Positions 31,238-41,110 of a stretch of 64,000 nt of DNA are shown here, one piece after another. The DNA lies in NCBI GenBank assembly GCA_905221605.1, contig CAJNDS010002079.1, positions 2,348,501 through 2,412,500 of the forward strand, read 5' to 3'. The stretch is from Symbiodinium natans. Its lineage: Eukaryota; Sar; Dinophyceae; Suessiales; Symbiodiniaceae. The notes beneath the pieces are model-generated. The model made no database searches, was not told the DNA's origin, and was given only the letters and a program-made list of their open reading frames with translations. Every line of letters begins with the position of its first letter. The first letter of the stretch is position 1. The position numbers and the translations under genes were made by a program.

Positions 31238-34200
31238 TCACTCATTCTGTTCTGGACGCAATTCAAGCTCGGTTCTTCCACGCCAAGCATTGTCATAGCA
31301 ATGCCTTGCGTTGGTGGGATCATCAAAACGATCATCGCGGAGTTCGGTGCGACCGTCAGCATGAACGATCAGCGTCCTCCTTCTGCCCGTCAAGGATTGT
31401 CTTCGAATGACCTCTGGTAGGCGCGCGTCTGACGGACAGAACAAGCGCAATCTCGGCATCCCATGCCACCGGATCAAGACATTTGGACGGCGGTGAGCGT
31501 CGTAGATGAAGTGATCTCGGACTCCTGCTGGAGGGACTTGGAAGACGGCACTCAAAGGTCCTCCCCAAGGGCTAGCTGTTCTCAGCACCTCGTGGTTCGG
31601 AAGCTGTACAGGAACTGGCCACACTAGATGAGGTCTCAGAGGTGCTTGAGGAAAAGCAATCTGTTCACGCTGACTTCGGGCGTCCGCCTCGCGGTGAACC
31701 CCTTCGCTGTCTGCCCTTTGTACAGGCCTTGGCGGCAAAGGCGGAGCCTCTGGTGGTTCAATATCTGGTTCTTCTCGGTAAATGCGTTGGCCTAGATTCC
31801 GATTTCGAAGTCCGGCCTCAATAGCCCCAACCCCCGTGAGCCTTTCAAACTCTTGAGCTTGTGCCCTCTCAGCGAAGATTAACACCTCGTCATCTACATA
31901 CCTTATCACCTCTTGCGGGACTGGCATCTGAGCAATTTGTCGTTCGGGCTCTTCATGGGGGCGAGGGATTGGTGGGCCTATTTGGGGAAGCTCTCGAAGA
32001 TCATCCTCATGATCAGGCTGCACTTCGCTGAGTGTGTCTAGCTCTGCTTCGGGTTCTTCGATGTCACGGTTTCCCCATAACTTAACCCAAAAAGTCCAAA
32101 TTCCCTTCCTGAGCAACCACTTCAAGGCTTCCCAAACAACAATGCTGCACACCGCAACCATGCATACGAAGATAGTGAAGTCCCACTCCCTTTCCGAACT
32201 CAGATCAGGCTCAGTCCTGACTGTTTCGGCCTCTGTCGCGCACAGCAACAGCACCACTGAAACCAATGCCCTTTGGCTGACGGAGACTCCGCTCTGATTA
32301 GCGACAGGTGCGGGGGACAATGTGCCTTGGTCCTTCAAGGAACCCAGCCCCAACACTTGCATCAACTCCTGAAGTCGCTGCAATGGAACGGACTTTGTCC
32401 CGAGGTCTGCTCCATTTCTGGAGCTTGAGACATACCCAACCACAACCTGGTCAGCAAGATATTGTTCCTTCAGAGCTGCTGCCCTGATTCTCAAGTGGCG
32501 AGTCCGCCAGGATGCATTATCTACTTGAATGATTTGTAGGCAAGCTTGGTTATCGTTGAGCACCACAAGGCGGACGTCACCTCCGCACAGCTCACTTGCT
32601 AACAGCTGGTGGGCCCTACCTACGTTGAACCCAGTCATGGTGCTTAAGAGTTCTGACTCGGCAGTGGACTGGGCCGTAAATGGTTGCTTACTGGACAGCC
32701 AGGTCACAATAGCTCCCTCTTGAAAGAGTATAGCGCACTCCTGGCTTCGTCCGGCTAGCGGGGCGAAGCCCGCGTCGGTATGGACCTCTAAAACATTGGC
32801 TCCTGAGACTGTCGCTACACTACCAGACTCACCTAAGGTGGGGACCTTGGGGCCATACACTAGCGCTACATCGACTGTGTTGAACAAGTACCCTAGTAGA
32901 TGTTCGATGTACGGTAATGTGGCCACTGGGTTGCGCGACATTTCTGAGGCCAATTTGCTCACGCCATACATAAGATCGGGCCGGGTACGCGTAGCAATCC
33001 AGAGCATCTCTCCGAGAGACGTCTGGCACGCGCGGAGTGCGTTTGGGTCTTTCTCCTCCACAGCCAGTTCAGGGATTTCGAAATTTCCGGGCGGCAACGG
33101 AGTGGTTTGCAGTTTCACATGCGGGTACCGTTTCATGAGATCTTGAATATACCCCTGTTGCCCCAAAATCAGCTGATTTCCCCTCCAGGCAAACTCAATG
33201 CCAAAGAACGAGGCTGTTCCTTCGATCAACTGCGGAATTTTCTTCATTGACCCTGTCTCCCACGCAGCCTTAATCTTGTTCACAACAGCAAGCGCTACAG
33301 CCCGGGGCCCCATGATCAGAATATCGTCCACATAGACTGCTATCCACGCGAGCGCAGGGCCTGGTTGAAGATCGCAATCTGCATTCGCAACTCTAAGGGC
33401 CCACACTTGCGAGTCTGAGGCTGAGGGAACCAACTTCATCACCTTTCCCAGGGCTTCCCGGGTTGAGTGATCAAGCGATGGCATTTCTTCTGGGGTCACG
33501 TCAGTGGGCGGCACAACGATCTCCATGCCTGCTATGGTGACATCTCTTGTGATGCCCCAATCTCTAGGAGATTGGGGTAGTCCGTAGACCGCCCTCAAGC
33601 AAAGGAAATACTCATCACTTTTTGCCAACCCATGCGCTATCAGGATCTTTGGAGGTTTCACGGCAATAATCTCAGCGGGGTTCTCGGTCATTGTTGGAGG
33701 TGGGGCAGTGCGCGGCTTTATGGGATCCAACAACAAACTGTTCAGGAATGCTGTTTTGATGTCCAACAAAAAACCTGCCCAGCCAACTCGAGCCCCTCTA
33801 GCAGCAATTTGTCTCACATGTGACACCTCGCAACCCGCAGCATACAACGACGCTTGATCCCCCTGACTGTCGCCGTTTCCAGAACCCTGAGGGACAAAGT
33901 TTCCGCAAATCACCACTCTGCACTTAAAACGGCCACCCGATTTGCGGGTGAAGATTGCTTTCCCAGGAACCATGACTACCTTCGTTCCACGCTCCTCTAA
34001 CCGCTTTAGATCTGCAAGAGAGGCCCGTTTGAAAGCACCCTTCTCCTCAATCAAGGACTGCAGCTCTTGTTCAGCAGCTTTTCTCCAGAGATGAAAATGC
34101 TTGTACACCTCTTGAAGGGGAACAGTATGGCTACTCAGGATTTCACAGTCAGGCAAAAGGGAAAACTCAACTTCTTCAGGGGCCTTTTCCACAGCTTTAT

Positions 34201-35335
34201 CCTGAGCCTGCCCTAACGCGCGCACAGCTTTGACGAGAAACTCTTCAGAAACTGCACAGTCTTCAAGGGTTTGGGCTTCTCTTTTCAAAAACTCGCACTC
34301 ACGATCAATCATCATCTTCAAGTTGAGGGCTCGATTTTCAAAGGCTTCGAAGCCCTCCCCATCCCACATACATCCTATAGAGGAATCTTCTTCACAGGAG
34401 GTGGCATCAACAAAGAAGCCACACTCTGGAGCCTCAAAAACAGTAAGGCCCTCAACACTTTCCAAACTTTCACAGCAGCCCATGTCCGTAGGGCCATTGC
34501 CCTCAGCACAAGCACGAAGCTGATCCTCTGCCTGGTTCTCGCCAGACCTTTCCCCAGGCTCCTCTCGAGCATCACGAGCATCGCAGCCTCCAGCCCCAAT
34601 GCTTCCCGCCCTCGTCCCGGTCCTAGCAAGCTCCCCCGGACCGCCACCACCCCAACCTGGGCAACTGGCATCCTGGCCGGAGGCCTCATACTGCGTCACA
34701 TACCGTTCACACAACGTGCACACCCCAACTGGATCCGCACAACACGCACTACACACTAGACATGTCTTCATTTCGCCAGCCGGAGCCGGGTCAACACCAC
34801 GCCAACCCCCTACTCCAACTTCATCAGCATCCCCCGCTCCTACGCCGGCCGGAGCCGGGGACCTCTCAACAACCCCTGCCTCAGACTCAGCGTTCCAAGG
34901 CACATGAACACACTCAGGTTCTTCAGCAAACGACACATGTTTCTGAGGAGCTGCGCAAGTTATGTTTGGTTTTTTAGGGTTTTGGGAAAAATGCGGCTCA
35001 GCAAACTCAGAAAAACCACTCTCACCATCTGGGCTCCCTCCCCCCTCCCGAGCATCGGGAGCATCAGGTAGCATGAACCCAGCTTCCTGCAACTGAAGAC
35101 GCTCAGCTGACGTCAACAACAAAGAACCCTTTACCGAGAAGGCCACGAGCAAAACCCTAGTTCCCTCAGTCCACCACCCTCCCCCGAACCCACAAACCCG
35201 TCCGAACCTCCCGAAGATCATGGCCCTGGGAGTCCTCGATCCAGATACCTCCCCCGTTCCCTGGAGAAGGCAATTCAAGCGGCACAATGATGTTATTTTG
35301 GGGTAAGTTGTACTTGTTTTTGTGGGGTAGGGCAC
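31238..35335 (-). CDS. ORF2: reverse transcriptase-RNase H polyprotein with C-terminal extension
   Basis: The frame is open from 35344 and lies in the +1 frame of ORF1, overlapping its last ~180 nt. The listed first codon is GTG (no early ATG), so expression by +1 frameshift or splicing is more likely than independent initiation. A cysteine cluster (CLVCSACC...CTLC) lies at 192-213. RT begins near W417 (W-x2-A-x2-E-L pattern), with D525 in LLDIKTAFLN, AVYGLPQSPRDW downstream, and YVDD at 668-671. RNase H follows with D854 in HTDAG, SSKQP, TAESE and DNQA motifs and ends near residue 1000. The last ~370 residues are not a standard copia part: hydrophobic stretches at about 1023-1033 and 1053-1073, then a proline- and acid-rich region. 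All RT catalytic residues are present. Confidence 0.9.
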   Translation of the reverse strand: MPYPTKTSTTYPKITSLCRLNCLLQGTGEVSGSRTPRAMIFGRFGRVCGFGGGWWTEGTRVLLVAFSVKGSLLLTSAERLQLQEAGFMLPDAPDAREGGGSPDGESGFSEFAEPHFSQNPKKPNITCAAPQKHVSFAEEPECVHVPWNAESEAGVVERSPAPAGVGAGDADEVGVGGWRGVDPAPAGEMKTCLVCSACCADPVGVCTLCERYVTQYEASGQDASCPGWGGGGPGELARTGTRAGSIGAGGCDARDAREEPGERSGENQAEDQLRACAEGNGPTDMGCCESLESVEGLTVFEAPECGFFVDATSCEEDSSIGCMWDGEGFEAFENRALNLKMMIDRECEFLKREAQTLEDCAVSEEFLVKAVRALGQAQDKAVEKAPEEVEFSLLPDCEILSSHTVPLQEVYKHFHLWRKAAEQELQSLIEEKGAFKRASLADLKRLEERGTKVVMVPGKAIFTRKSGGRFKCRVVICGNFVPQGSGNGDSQGDQASLYAAGCEVSHVRQIAARGARVGWAGFLLDIKTAFLNSLLLDPIKPRTAPPPTMTENPAEIIAVKPPKILIAHGLAKSDEYFLCLRAVYGLPQSPRDWGITRDVTIAGMEIVVPPTDVTPEEMPSLDHSTREALGKVMKLVPSASDSQVWALRVANADCDLQPGPALAWIAVYVDDILIMGPRAVALAVVNKIKAAWETGSMKKIPQLIEGTASFFGIEFAWRGNQLILGQQGYIQDLMKRYPHVKLQTTPLPPGNFEIPELAVEEKDPNALRACQTSLGEMLWIATRTRPDLMYGVSKLASEMSRNPVATLPYIEHLLGYLFNTVDVALVYGPKVPTLGESGSVATVSGANVLEVHTDAGFAPLAGRSQECAILFQEGAIVTWLSSKQPFTAQSTAESELLSTMTGFNVGRAHQLLASELCGGDVRLVVLNDNQACLQIIQVDNASWRTRHLRIRAAALKEQYLADQVVVGYVSSSRNGADLGTKSVPLQRLQELMQVLGLGSLKDQGTLSPAPVANQSGVSVSQRALVSVVLLLCATEAETVRTEPDLSSEREWDFTIFVCMVAVCSIVVWEALKWLLRKGIWTFWVKLWGNRDIEEPEAELDTLSEVQPDHEDDLRELPQIGPPIPRPHEEPERQIAQMPVPQEVIRYVDDEVLIFAERAQAQEFERLTGVGAIEAGLRNRNLGQRIYREEPDIEPPEAPPLPPRPVQRADSEGVHREADARSQREQIAFPQAPLRPHLVWPVPVQLPNHEVLRTASPWGGPLSAVFQVPPAGVRDHFIYDAHRRPNVLIRWHGMPRLRLFCPSDARLPEVIRRQSLTGRRRTLIVHADGRTELRDDRFDDPTNARHCYDNAWRGRTELELRPEQNE

Positions 35336-38300
35336 AAGTTTGCATCAAAAGGGCTATGCTAGTAAAAGGGGCCCGAGGAGCGGCCTCCTTAATGATACGA
35401 ACGGCCAGGGCGGAAAGACCTGGACACTGCGTAGTGGCGGCTGAAACACCGCGAATCCCACCCCGACTGTATGCCCCAAACATGATGACCCTTCCTGCAG
35501 CGGACCGTTCGGTGCGTCCCTGTGTGGCTGCTGCCACTAAACTTGACCGAAGCAACACAGCAGAAGCACTCTGAGATTGATACTGCGATGCGGCAGCTAA
35601 GAAACTGGCAGCTTCATCCTCAGCATGAGCCAACCTCAATCTGTTTTGGGCAGCACCTACCTTAGCAACTGCTCCGAGGGGTCGCTCAACGACGCCAAGT
35701 CCTGGACTCTTTCCTCTCACACGTCTTGGAATGAGAGGCGGCATTGGAGCTTCGACCGCATCAAGAGCGTCAGGCGGAGCATCATCAGCAACAGGAGGCC
35801 CTTCACGAACGCCGCCAAAGAGAACCTTAACGTTGCGCAGATTTCCATCTTCTGTTCGCACGACGTACGCACGCTCGACCTCCTGCGCAGGAGCAAGGAT
35901 CCTAGCTGGAACAGCCCTCCTCCCCCACTCCCCGATTCTCCATGACCGCTCTTGCACATGGACCAAAGCATTGAACGGCTTCAGTCCCTCAGTTTTCCAG
36001 CCTAAACGCTGGAAATTGAACATGCGATGTTGGGCCGCGGCATGCCGCAGTGCAAACGGCCAATCCTGCCATTCACTGTCTGCAGCCCGCAACAACGTGC
36101 GCGCACGACCCTTTAGCACCCCAATGGCATTTTCCACCCGTCCGTTTGAACGGAAGTCATCCGCTCCTGTGCAGCTTTTCACGAAGGCGTTGTCACTGCA
36201 CCAGGCTCTGAAACTCTTGTTGCAGAATTCCTTCCCCGCATCTGTGTGTATTCTGACAATGGGGAGTCCTAGAAGGGAGATTGCTGCCTTGATGCGTTTG
36301 GTTGCTCGGAGGGTTTCCGCTTCTGTTTTTCTGCGCAAAGGTTCTACCCACAGCAACTCAACCATGGGAACCCTTGGAAGCTCCGCTTCATCTGAAAGAT
36401 CAACTGGTGCCTCAGCTACTGCAGCTTCCTCAGGATCTGGTTCCTCCGGCTCTTCCCAGGGCTGGACTTCAGGATCTACAGGCGGGCCATGATCGGGGTC
36501 ATTTGGGGCTGCTACTCCACCAACACCCAGTGTTTCCGGAAACGTGTAGACTGCTACCAAAGCATACCTTACCTCATCAAGCACTTCATCCCTGCCACCC
36601 CTGTGAGGCCCCATCAAGTCCAAGCTCAGGACAAATGACTCAGCAGCAGGTTGACGTCTATGGGGTCTAGCTCTCAAACGTCCCTCTAGGCAATGTCGAC
36701 AGTCGGCTCGAAAAGGGACGTGGCCACCTGCAACATGGTCTGCAAAGGAAGTGCGAACTTTACGCGGAGCCAATGCCCGCAACGCCTCAGGATCAGCCTG
36801 ATAACGTTTCCACACATCCCCCACATTCTCAATTGCTTCCCTTACAGCAGCCTTCAACCCAGGAGCCCACGCAGCCCACGAGCTACTATCATCTGCACCG
36901 CCATACACCGGAAAGCAAGTCATGTCCCGAATGTCACGTGCCCATTGTGGCCAATAGAGCCCATGCGCTGAAATAGTGGTGGGTTTGATCCTACAATGAC
37001 CTAAAGGGCCTTGATTGATGTGAAACAACCGTACTTGCAAGAATTCCTGTACAGTCTGCCATTCGGGGGTTACCCATAGGGACGGTAGGTCTGAAGCAGC
37101 AGGACCCAGGACTGACACAGGATCGCTGGGGTTCTCCACTAAGCTAAACAGTGGCGGTGAATCCTGATACCGAAGCCGCAAACCTGTGGAAGCCACTACC
37201 TTCAACAGCAAGGTGCGCATAAGGAGGCAATCATCCTCAAACATCTTGGCCTGTTCGCGAGAATCCGCGGTGCCCAAGCCCCATCTTCCCTCCCCAACCC
37301 TGCTGCGAATGACTGGTGGACCCGGGGGTCGGTTCCTGAGCATGCTGCGCGTGCGACAAGGCAGACCGGACAACACGCCCTTGAACTTGCCTAAGGCAGC
37401 TAGCTTCATCAAATACGACATGGTTTGAGGACTGTTGAGGTTTTCTTTGCAGTCAACGTCCAACACATACATGCCGTGGCGCGCTGCAGTAGCCTGGAAC
37501 TCCCCACGACAGCTGCCACAACACAAGTGCAAAAGCACTCCACGCGATCTCTCAATGGAGCGGCGTTTCCGACGATTCCAGCACAAAGCTTCTGGAGTGT
37601 GTGCAATGTGTGTTGAGACCTCTTTCTTGATCCTATCGGGGGTTTCGGGGAACATAGCATTCATGAGAGCCTCCGTCCAAGCGGTAGTCACCTCAGCATC
37701 GCCGTCCCAAAGCGCCCTACACAGCCCTTCTGCCACATCATGAGCACTCTTCCCAGTCATCTTTTGTTGCACAAGGGCCACCCGCTCATCCTGCCTCCTG
37801 GAGCGCTCGCCCATCCGTTCCTCCCAGAGCTCAATCCTTCGTATGAGGTCTAGAGCGACATGACGATTTACACGGGGGCACCCTTCGACTATCATGACAG
37901 GCACCCGTCCCAGCTCAGGATGTACTACCGTGCAGGTTTTGTTTCGCCATGCGATGTGAAAACCCATGCGGACTAACTTGGCCATCGCCACTATTGGTTC
38001 TGAAGTGGACGCCCCAAGAAGTGTGCCCCAACGATTCACTCCCATTGTGGTCTCCCCTTCAGCAAGAGCAACCGTCCTCCAACCGACAACTTCATCTGGG
38101 GATTCTTGAGGGCGCACACATGCTGATGCTCCTGAGTCTAGGAGTCCTAGCTGCTCACCTGCAACAGGCTTTTGACATGCTTGTCCACTCAACATAGGGT
38201 ACAGGCTGAGAGCCTTCGCCGCAGCGGGCGCTGATGCTGTCAACTGCTTGATGGCTGCCGTTACCTCCTTAAACATGTTCTGGCGTGCTTCTTCACTGAT

Positions 38301-41105
38301 GTCGGAGCCTGCCCGATCTGAGGCCTGAGTGGCTGCAGCAGTTTCCACTGCAGACGTGGTACTCGCTGCAGGCTTACCGGCATCACCCTTTTTAGCACCC
38401 TTTTTTGTTTTTCCTTTTGACTTGTTGGCGTCTCCTTGATCGGCGGTCTGCTGAGGGTAGGGGCACGCTTCCCTGAAATGCTCTGTTGAAGAACAGTTGA
38501 AGCAACGTTTATCCCCTTTTCCAAGCACCGAATGCGCAAACGTGCATGACCTGCCATAATGACACCCTCCCGTTGACAGCCAGTGTTTGCACTTAGACTT
38601 GCCAGTCTGACCCTTGCCCTTTTGGGAGTCCTGGGGAGTGTCAAGTTTAGCAGCCTTTGGGTTTTTGGCAGCGCCACTGTCAAGGGCTTCTAGTTCAGCT
38701 TGGAGCATGCTTGCCAAATCGCACACTTTCGGTAAGGTTGGAACCACATCAATGTTTTGGGAATACCGAAATGAAGAAAGTCTGAAGACGACTTCCGTGT
38801 GCCTGGCTAGCGCCTTTGCAGTCAAGCCGTCCAGCCCTGCCAGCAATAAGGTTGGGTCAGGGATGCTAACCTCGAGTTGTTCGGCACGCCGGCGCCAACG
38901 GCTCCACCTTTTGATCTGCTTCAGGGCATTGGGAACATCTGAGGCACTTTCCGGGCTAGTAAGAAATCTCAACAATGCAGAGCGTTCCTTAAGACCCCCT
39001 GGTTGATACGTGCAGTAAACCAGAGCCACTGCGTCAATGCACGTCATCTTCTGAGTGGACACCAGTTCATCCTTCAACGCGTTTGGAACCGCGCGGAGAA
39101 TCAATTGCAAGCCACGTTGCTCAACCCTAGCGAACTTGGTACCCTCAAAACGAGCAGGGGATTCAGGTCTCATTGACAACCTGGCTACCGGAGTGGCGCG
39201 AAGCCAGGCTTGATAGTAATCCGTTGCTGCCTGAAGGACCTGGTCCCACCACTGTACGCTAGTGGCACTCAAGTCGCGCATGGTCGGTCCTGATAGTGTG
39301 AGCCAATCTCCTGCCAACAATGGAGAGAGGTCCTTATCCGCTTCATTGATCACCAGTTTTGGCAGCTCCGCCAATGAGGTTTTCACCTCTTCTGCTCTGA
39401 CCTCCCCATCCCCGTACGACGTGAGGGCCTTTTTCATGCTGTCAAAGAACCATTCAAGACCCTTGGATACCTGATCACCGCTCCTGGAGCCCTGATTCGC
39501 AGGCACATCGCCACTGGACCCAAGACCCTGAATGAGAGGATCGCCGCCACTACTCTTGTACTCCGGACCTGGCTGAGCGCTACCGCTACACTCCTGACCC
39601 ATTCGAATTTCCTCCGAAAGTCCTGGAGGTGCTGTGAGCGGACTACTTCCCCACAACGCCCCACCTGGTGCTGGCCAAGGATAAGGCACCTGCTTCAGGA
39701 CTGTCCCCTGTCCTTGCGCATCCGGGATGGGAGAATGAGGCGGGCCTCCAGGTGGTGGTTTGATTTCAGTTCCACCTGGTGACAGCGGGTACACAATCCT
39801 GGGCTTACAGGGGTTCACGAAAGACTCAGGCGAATTCCTAGCAGGAGCCTCAAACACAGGAGCCCTTACTGGCACAGGATCTGAGATGGTGGCTCTCAGT
39901 GCCCTAGATCCCTTTATGTCTTGCGCCCTGCCCTCCGACGTGGCCCTCTTCTTAGCCGGGCTCGCACTCCTAGACCGCACGAGTTTGCTCCCAGAGTCAG
40001 TGGCCTCAAAAGGAGAGTGAGCTCTTCCGTCAAAGATGTTCTGACTTCCAGGCTGCACGATTGTGCTGGGCTTACGAGTGCTTAGGGGTTGCAACTGCAA
40101 TCCATCCGACGTTAGACGCCAGGCGTGTGGAACTCCAGCAACCTCCACCACCCCCGTTTGTTCCCCAAGGCCGGAGCCCTGATCAGCGTGCCCAGAAACA
40201 TTTGACGGATCTGCTGAGGCCTCATCTCTACCGTGGCTCCTTGATGTTTCCACGGCCTTCCTACCACGAGCTACTGAGGCAGAGGACCCTTCACCACGCT
40301 GCGCTGCCGTTGTTCCATGATGGCCACCATCACCCTGCGAAGCACTAATTCTTACACTGGCAGCGAAGTTTCCAGCAAGAGCACGCGCATCTGCTTCAGT
40401 TGAGGCCTGTTGGGCAACCCTGGCTCGCTCATCAAGACGGCTCTGTCTAGCCTCCATGGCCTCCAACCGATCAAAGAGCTGCGTGAACAAGGGGGCCATC
40501 TGCGCTTGCACGATGTTGCTTACCTGTTGCTGCACCAACTGGCCCACGTTTGCTTGCAAAAGAGACACCTCAACCGGAATCCCCCCAGACGTGACCGGAG
40601 CGGGCGCTGGATTGGTCACACGACCTCCGGACCCCCCAGCTGCCAACTGGGGCACGCGATCATCCCGGTCCACATCCATGGCGTTGGTGGGCAGCAAGCT
40701 CTGATCGTTCCGCCGATCACACGGTCCACTTTCTACCCCCCGAGGCAACATCCTGTTGTAGTCCGGCACCAGCTCCTCATCATCAATCTCCCAGTGTGCT
40801 CCCTTTTCCATGCGAGACAACTCACTGTGCCCTGGAGACTGTGGTAAAAGTCTGGCTACCGGAGCGGGAGCTTGGCGTTCTTGTAGGGGCCTACGGTCAA
40901 CTTGCTCATCCTCCATGGCGGGATCTGATGGTGCCTGCGTCGGCAGTCCCTGGTCATACTCCGGCTCCTTAGGGTCGTCACTCACTCCCCCAAGCAGCAT
41001 GGGATCAATAGCAGAAACCTCGGACTCCTCACCCTCCATCGCACGATTGACCGACTCAGCCCAACTTGCGGAAGCCATGGCAGTGGGTTCGAGCTTTGGG
41101 CTCAT
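35166..41105 (-). CDS. ORF1: Gag-protease-methyltransferase-like-integrase polyprotein
   Basis: This is one uninterrupted 1979-codon frame. Residues about 185-255 look coiled-coil; 550-795 are Gag-like. Residues 839-858 form a C-x8-C-x5-C-x3-H zinc finger and 868-881 a CCHC knuckle (C-x2-C-x4-H-x4-C). The protease active site is D990-S-G-A. Residues about 1185-1340 resemble a C5 cytosine methyltransferase (LCCG motif-I-like near 1194, PC with C1250, VEN with E1324). The integrase has a short H/C zinc motif near 1450 (HVAGGHVPF then CRHC), then catalytic D1496, D1622 and E1658; the last pair is separated by exactly 35 residues, while 125 residues, including a very acidic stretch, separate the first pair. 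The start is the ATG in the primer-binding site; a second Met at codon 10 is possible. The product should be cut by its own protease. Confidence 0.9.
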   Translation of the reverse strand: MSPKLEPTAMASASWAESVNRAMEGEESEVSAIDPMLLGGVSDDPKEPEYDQGLPTQAPSDPAMEDEQVDRRPLQERQAPAPVARLLPQSPGHSELSRMEKGAHWEIDDEELVPDYNRMLPRGVESGPCDRRNDQSLLPTNAMDVDRDDRVPQLAAGGSGGRVTNPAPAPVTSGGIPVEVSLLQANVGQLVQQQVSNIVQAQMAPLFTQLFDRLEAMEARQSRLDERARVAQQASTEADARALAGNFAASVRISASQGDGGHHGTTAAQRGEGSSASVARGRKAVETSRSHGRDEASADPSNVSGHADQGSGLGEQTGVVEVAGVPHAWRLTSDGLQLQPLSTRKPSTIVQPGSQNIFDGRAHSPFEATDSGSKLVRSRSASPAKKRATSEGRAQDIKGSRALRATISDPVPVRAPVFEAPARNSPESFVNPCKPRIVYPLSPGGTEIKPPPGGPPHSPIPDAQGQGTVLKQVPYPWPAPGGALWGSSPLTAPPGLSEEIRMGQECSGSAQPGPEYKSSGGDPLIQGLGSSGDVPANQGSRSGDQVSKGLEWFFDSMKKALTSYGDGEVRAEEVKTSLAELPKLVINEADKDLSPLLAGDWLTLSGPTMRDLSATSVQWWDQVLQAATDYYQAWLRATPVARLSMRPESPARFEGTKFARVEQRGLQLILRAVPNALKDELVSTQKMTCIDAVALVYCTYQPGGLKERSALLRFLTSPESASDVPNALKQIKRWSRWRRRAEQLEVSIPDPTLLLAGLDGLTAKALARHTEVVFRLSSFRYSQNIDVVPTLPKVCDLASMLQAELEALDSGAAKNPKAAKLDTPQDSQKGKGQTGKSKCKHWLSTGGCHYGRSCTFAHSVLGKGDKRCFNCSSTEHFREACPYPQQTADQGDANKSKGKTKKGAKKGDAGKPAASTTSAVETAAATQASDRAGSDISEEARQNMFKEVTAAIKQLTASAPAAAKALSLYPMLSGQACQKPVAGEQLGLLDSGASACVRPQESPDEVVGWRTVALAEGETTMGVNRWGTLLGASTSEPIVAMAKLVRMGFHIAWRNKTCTVVHPELGRVPVMIVEGCPRVNRHVALDLIRRIELWEERMGERSRRQDERVALVQQKMTGKSAHDVAEGLCRALWDGDAEVTTAWTEALMNAMFPETPDRIKKEVSTHIAHTPEALCWNRRKRRSIERSRGVLLHLCCGSCRGEFQATAARHGMYVLDVDCKENLNSPQTMSYLMKLAALGKFKGVLSGLPCRTRSMLRNRPPGPPVIRSRVGEGRWGLGTADSREQAKMFEDDCLLMRTLLLKVVASTGLRLRYQDSPPLFSLVENPSDPVSVLGPAASDLPSLWVTPEWQTVQEFLQVRLFHINQGPLGHCRIKPTTISAHGLYWPQWARDIRDMTCFPVYGGADDSSSWAAWAPGLKAAVREAIENVGDVWKRYQADPEALRALAPRKVRTSFADHVAGGHVPFRADCRHCLEGRLRARPHRRQPAAESFVLSLDLMGPHRGGRDEVLDEVRYALVAVYTFPETLGVGGVAAPNDPDHGPPVDPEVQPWEEPEEPDPEEAAVAEAPVDLSDEAELPRVPMVELLWVEPLRRKTEAETLRATKRIKAAISLLGLPIVRIHTDAGKEFCNKSFRAWCSDNAFVKSCTGADDFRSNGRVENAIGVLKGRARTLLRAADSEWQDWPFALRHAAAQHRMFNFQRLGWKTEGLKPFNALVHVQERSWRIGEWGRRAVPARILAPAQEVERAYVVRTEDGNLRNVKVLFGGVREGPPVADDAPPDALDAVEAPMPPLIPRRVRGKSPGLGVVERPLGAVAKVGAAQNRLRLAHAEDEAASFLAAASQYQSQSASAVLLRSSLVAAATQGRTERSAAGRVIMFGAYSRGGIRGVSAATTQCPGLSALAVRIIKEAAPRAPFTSIALLMQTCALPHKNKYNLPQNNIIVPLELPSPGNGGGIWIEDSQGHDLREVRTGLWVRGRVVD

Positions 41106-41110
41106 AACCC
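41098..41110 (-). promoter_or_regulatory. Primer-binding site, tRNA-Met anticodon-arm type
   Basis: On the minus strand GGGTTATGAGCCC directly follows (and by two bases overlaps) the 5' LTR. Drosophila copia has GGTTATGGGCCC in the same place, complementary to an internal half of initiator tRNA-Met. Here one base differs (A for G). The + strand reading, GGGCTCATAACCC, is a tRNA anticodon stem-loop with a CAU anticodon. Minus-strand cDNA priming by a cut tRNA-Met half is inferred. The ATG inside the site is also the first codon of ORF1. Confidence 0.75.

Noticed and set aside
31880-31930. Second YVDD-like motif (RYVDDEVLIF) in the ORF2 extension
   Set aside because: No RT neighbours around it; probably coincidental, and a full RT with YVDD at 668-671 is already present.
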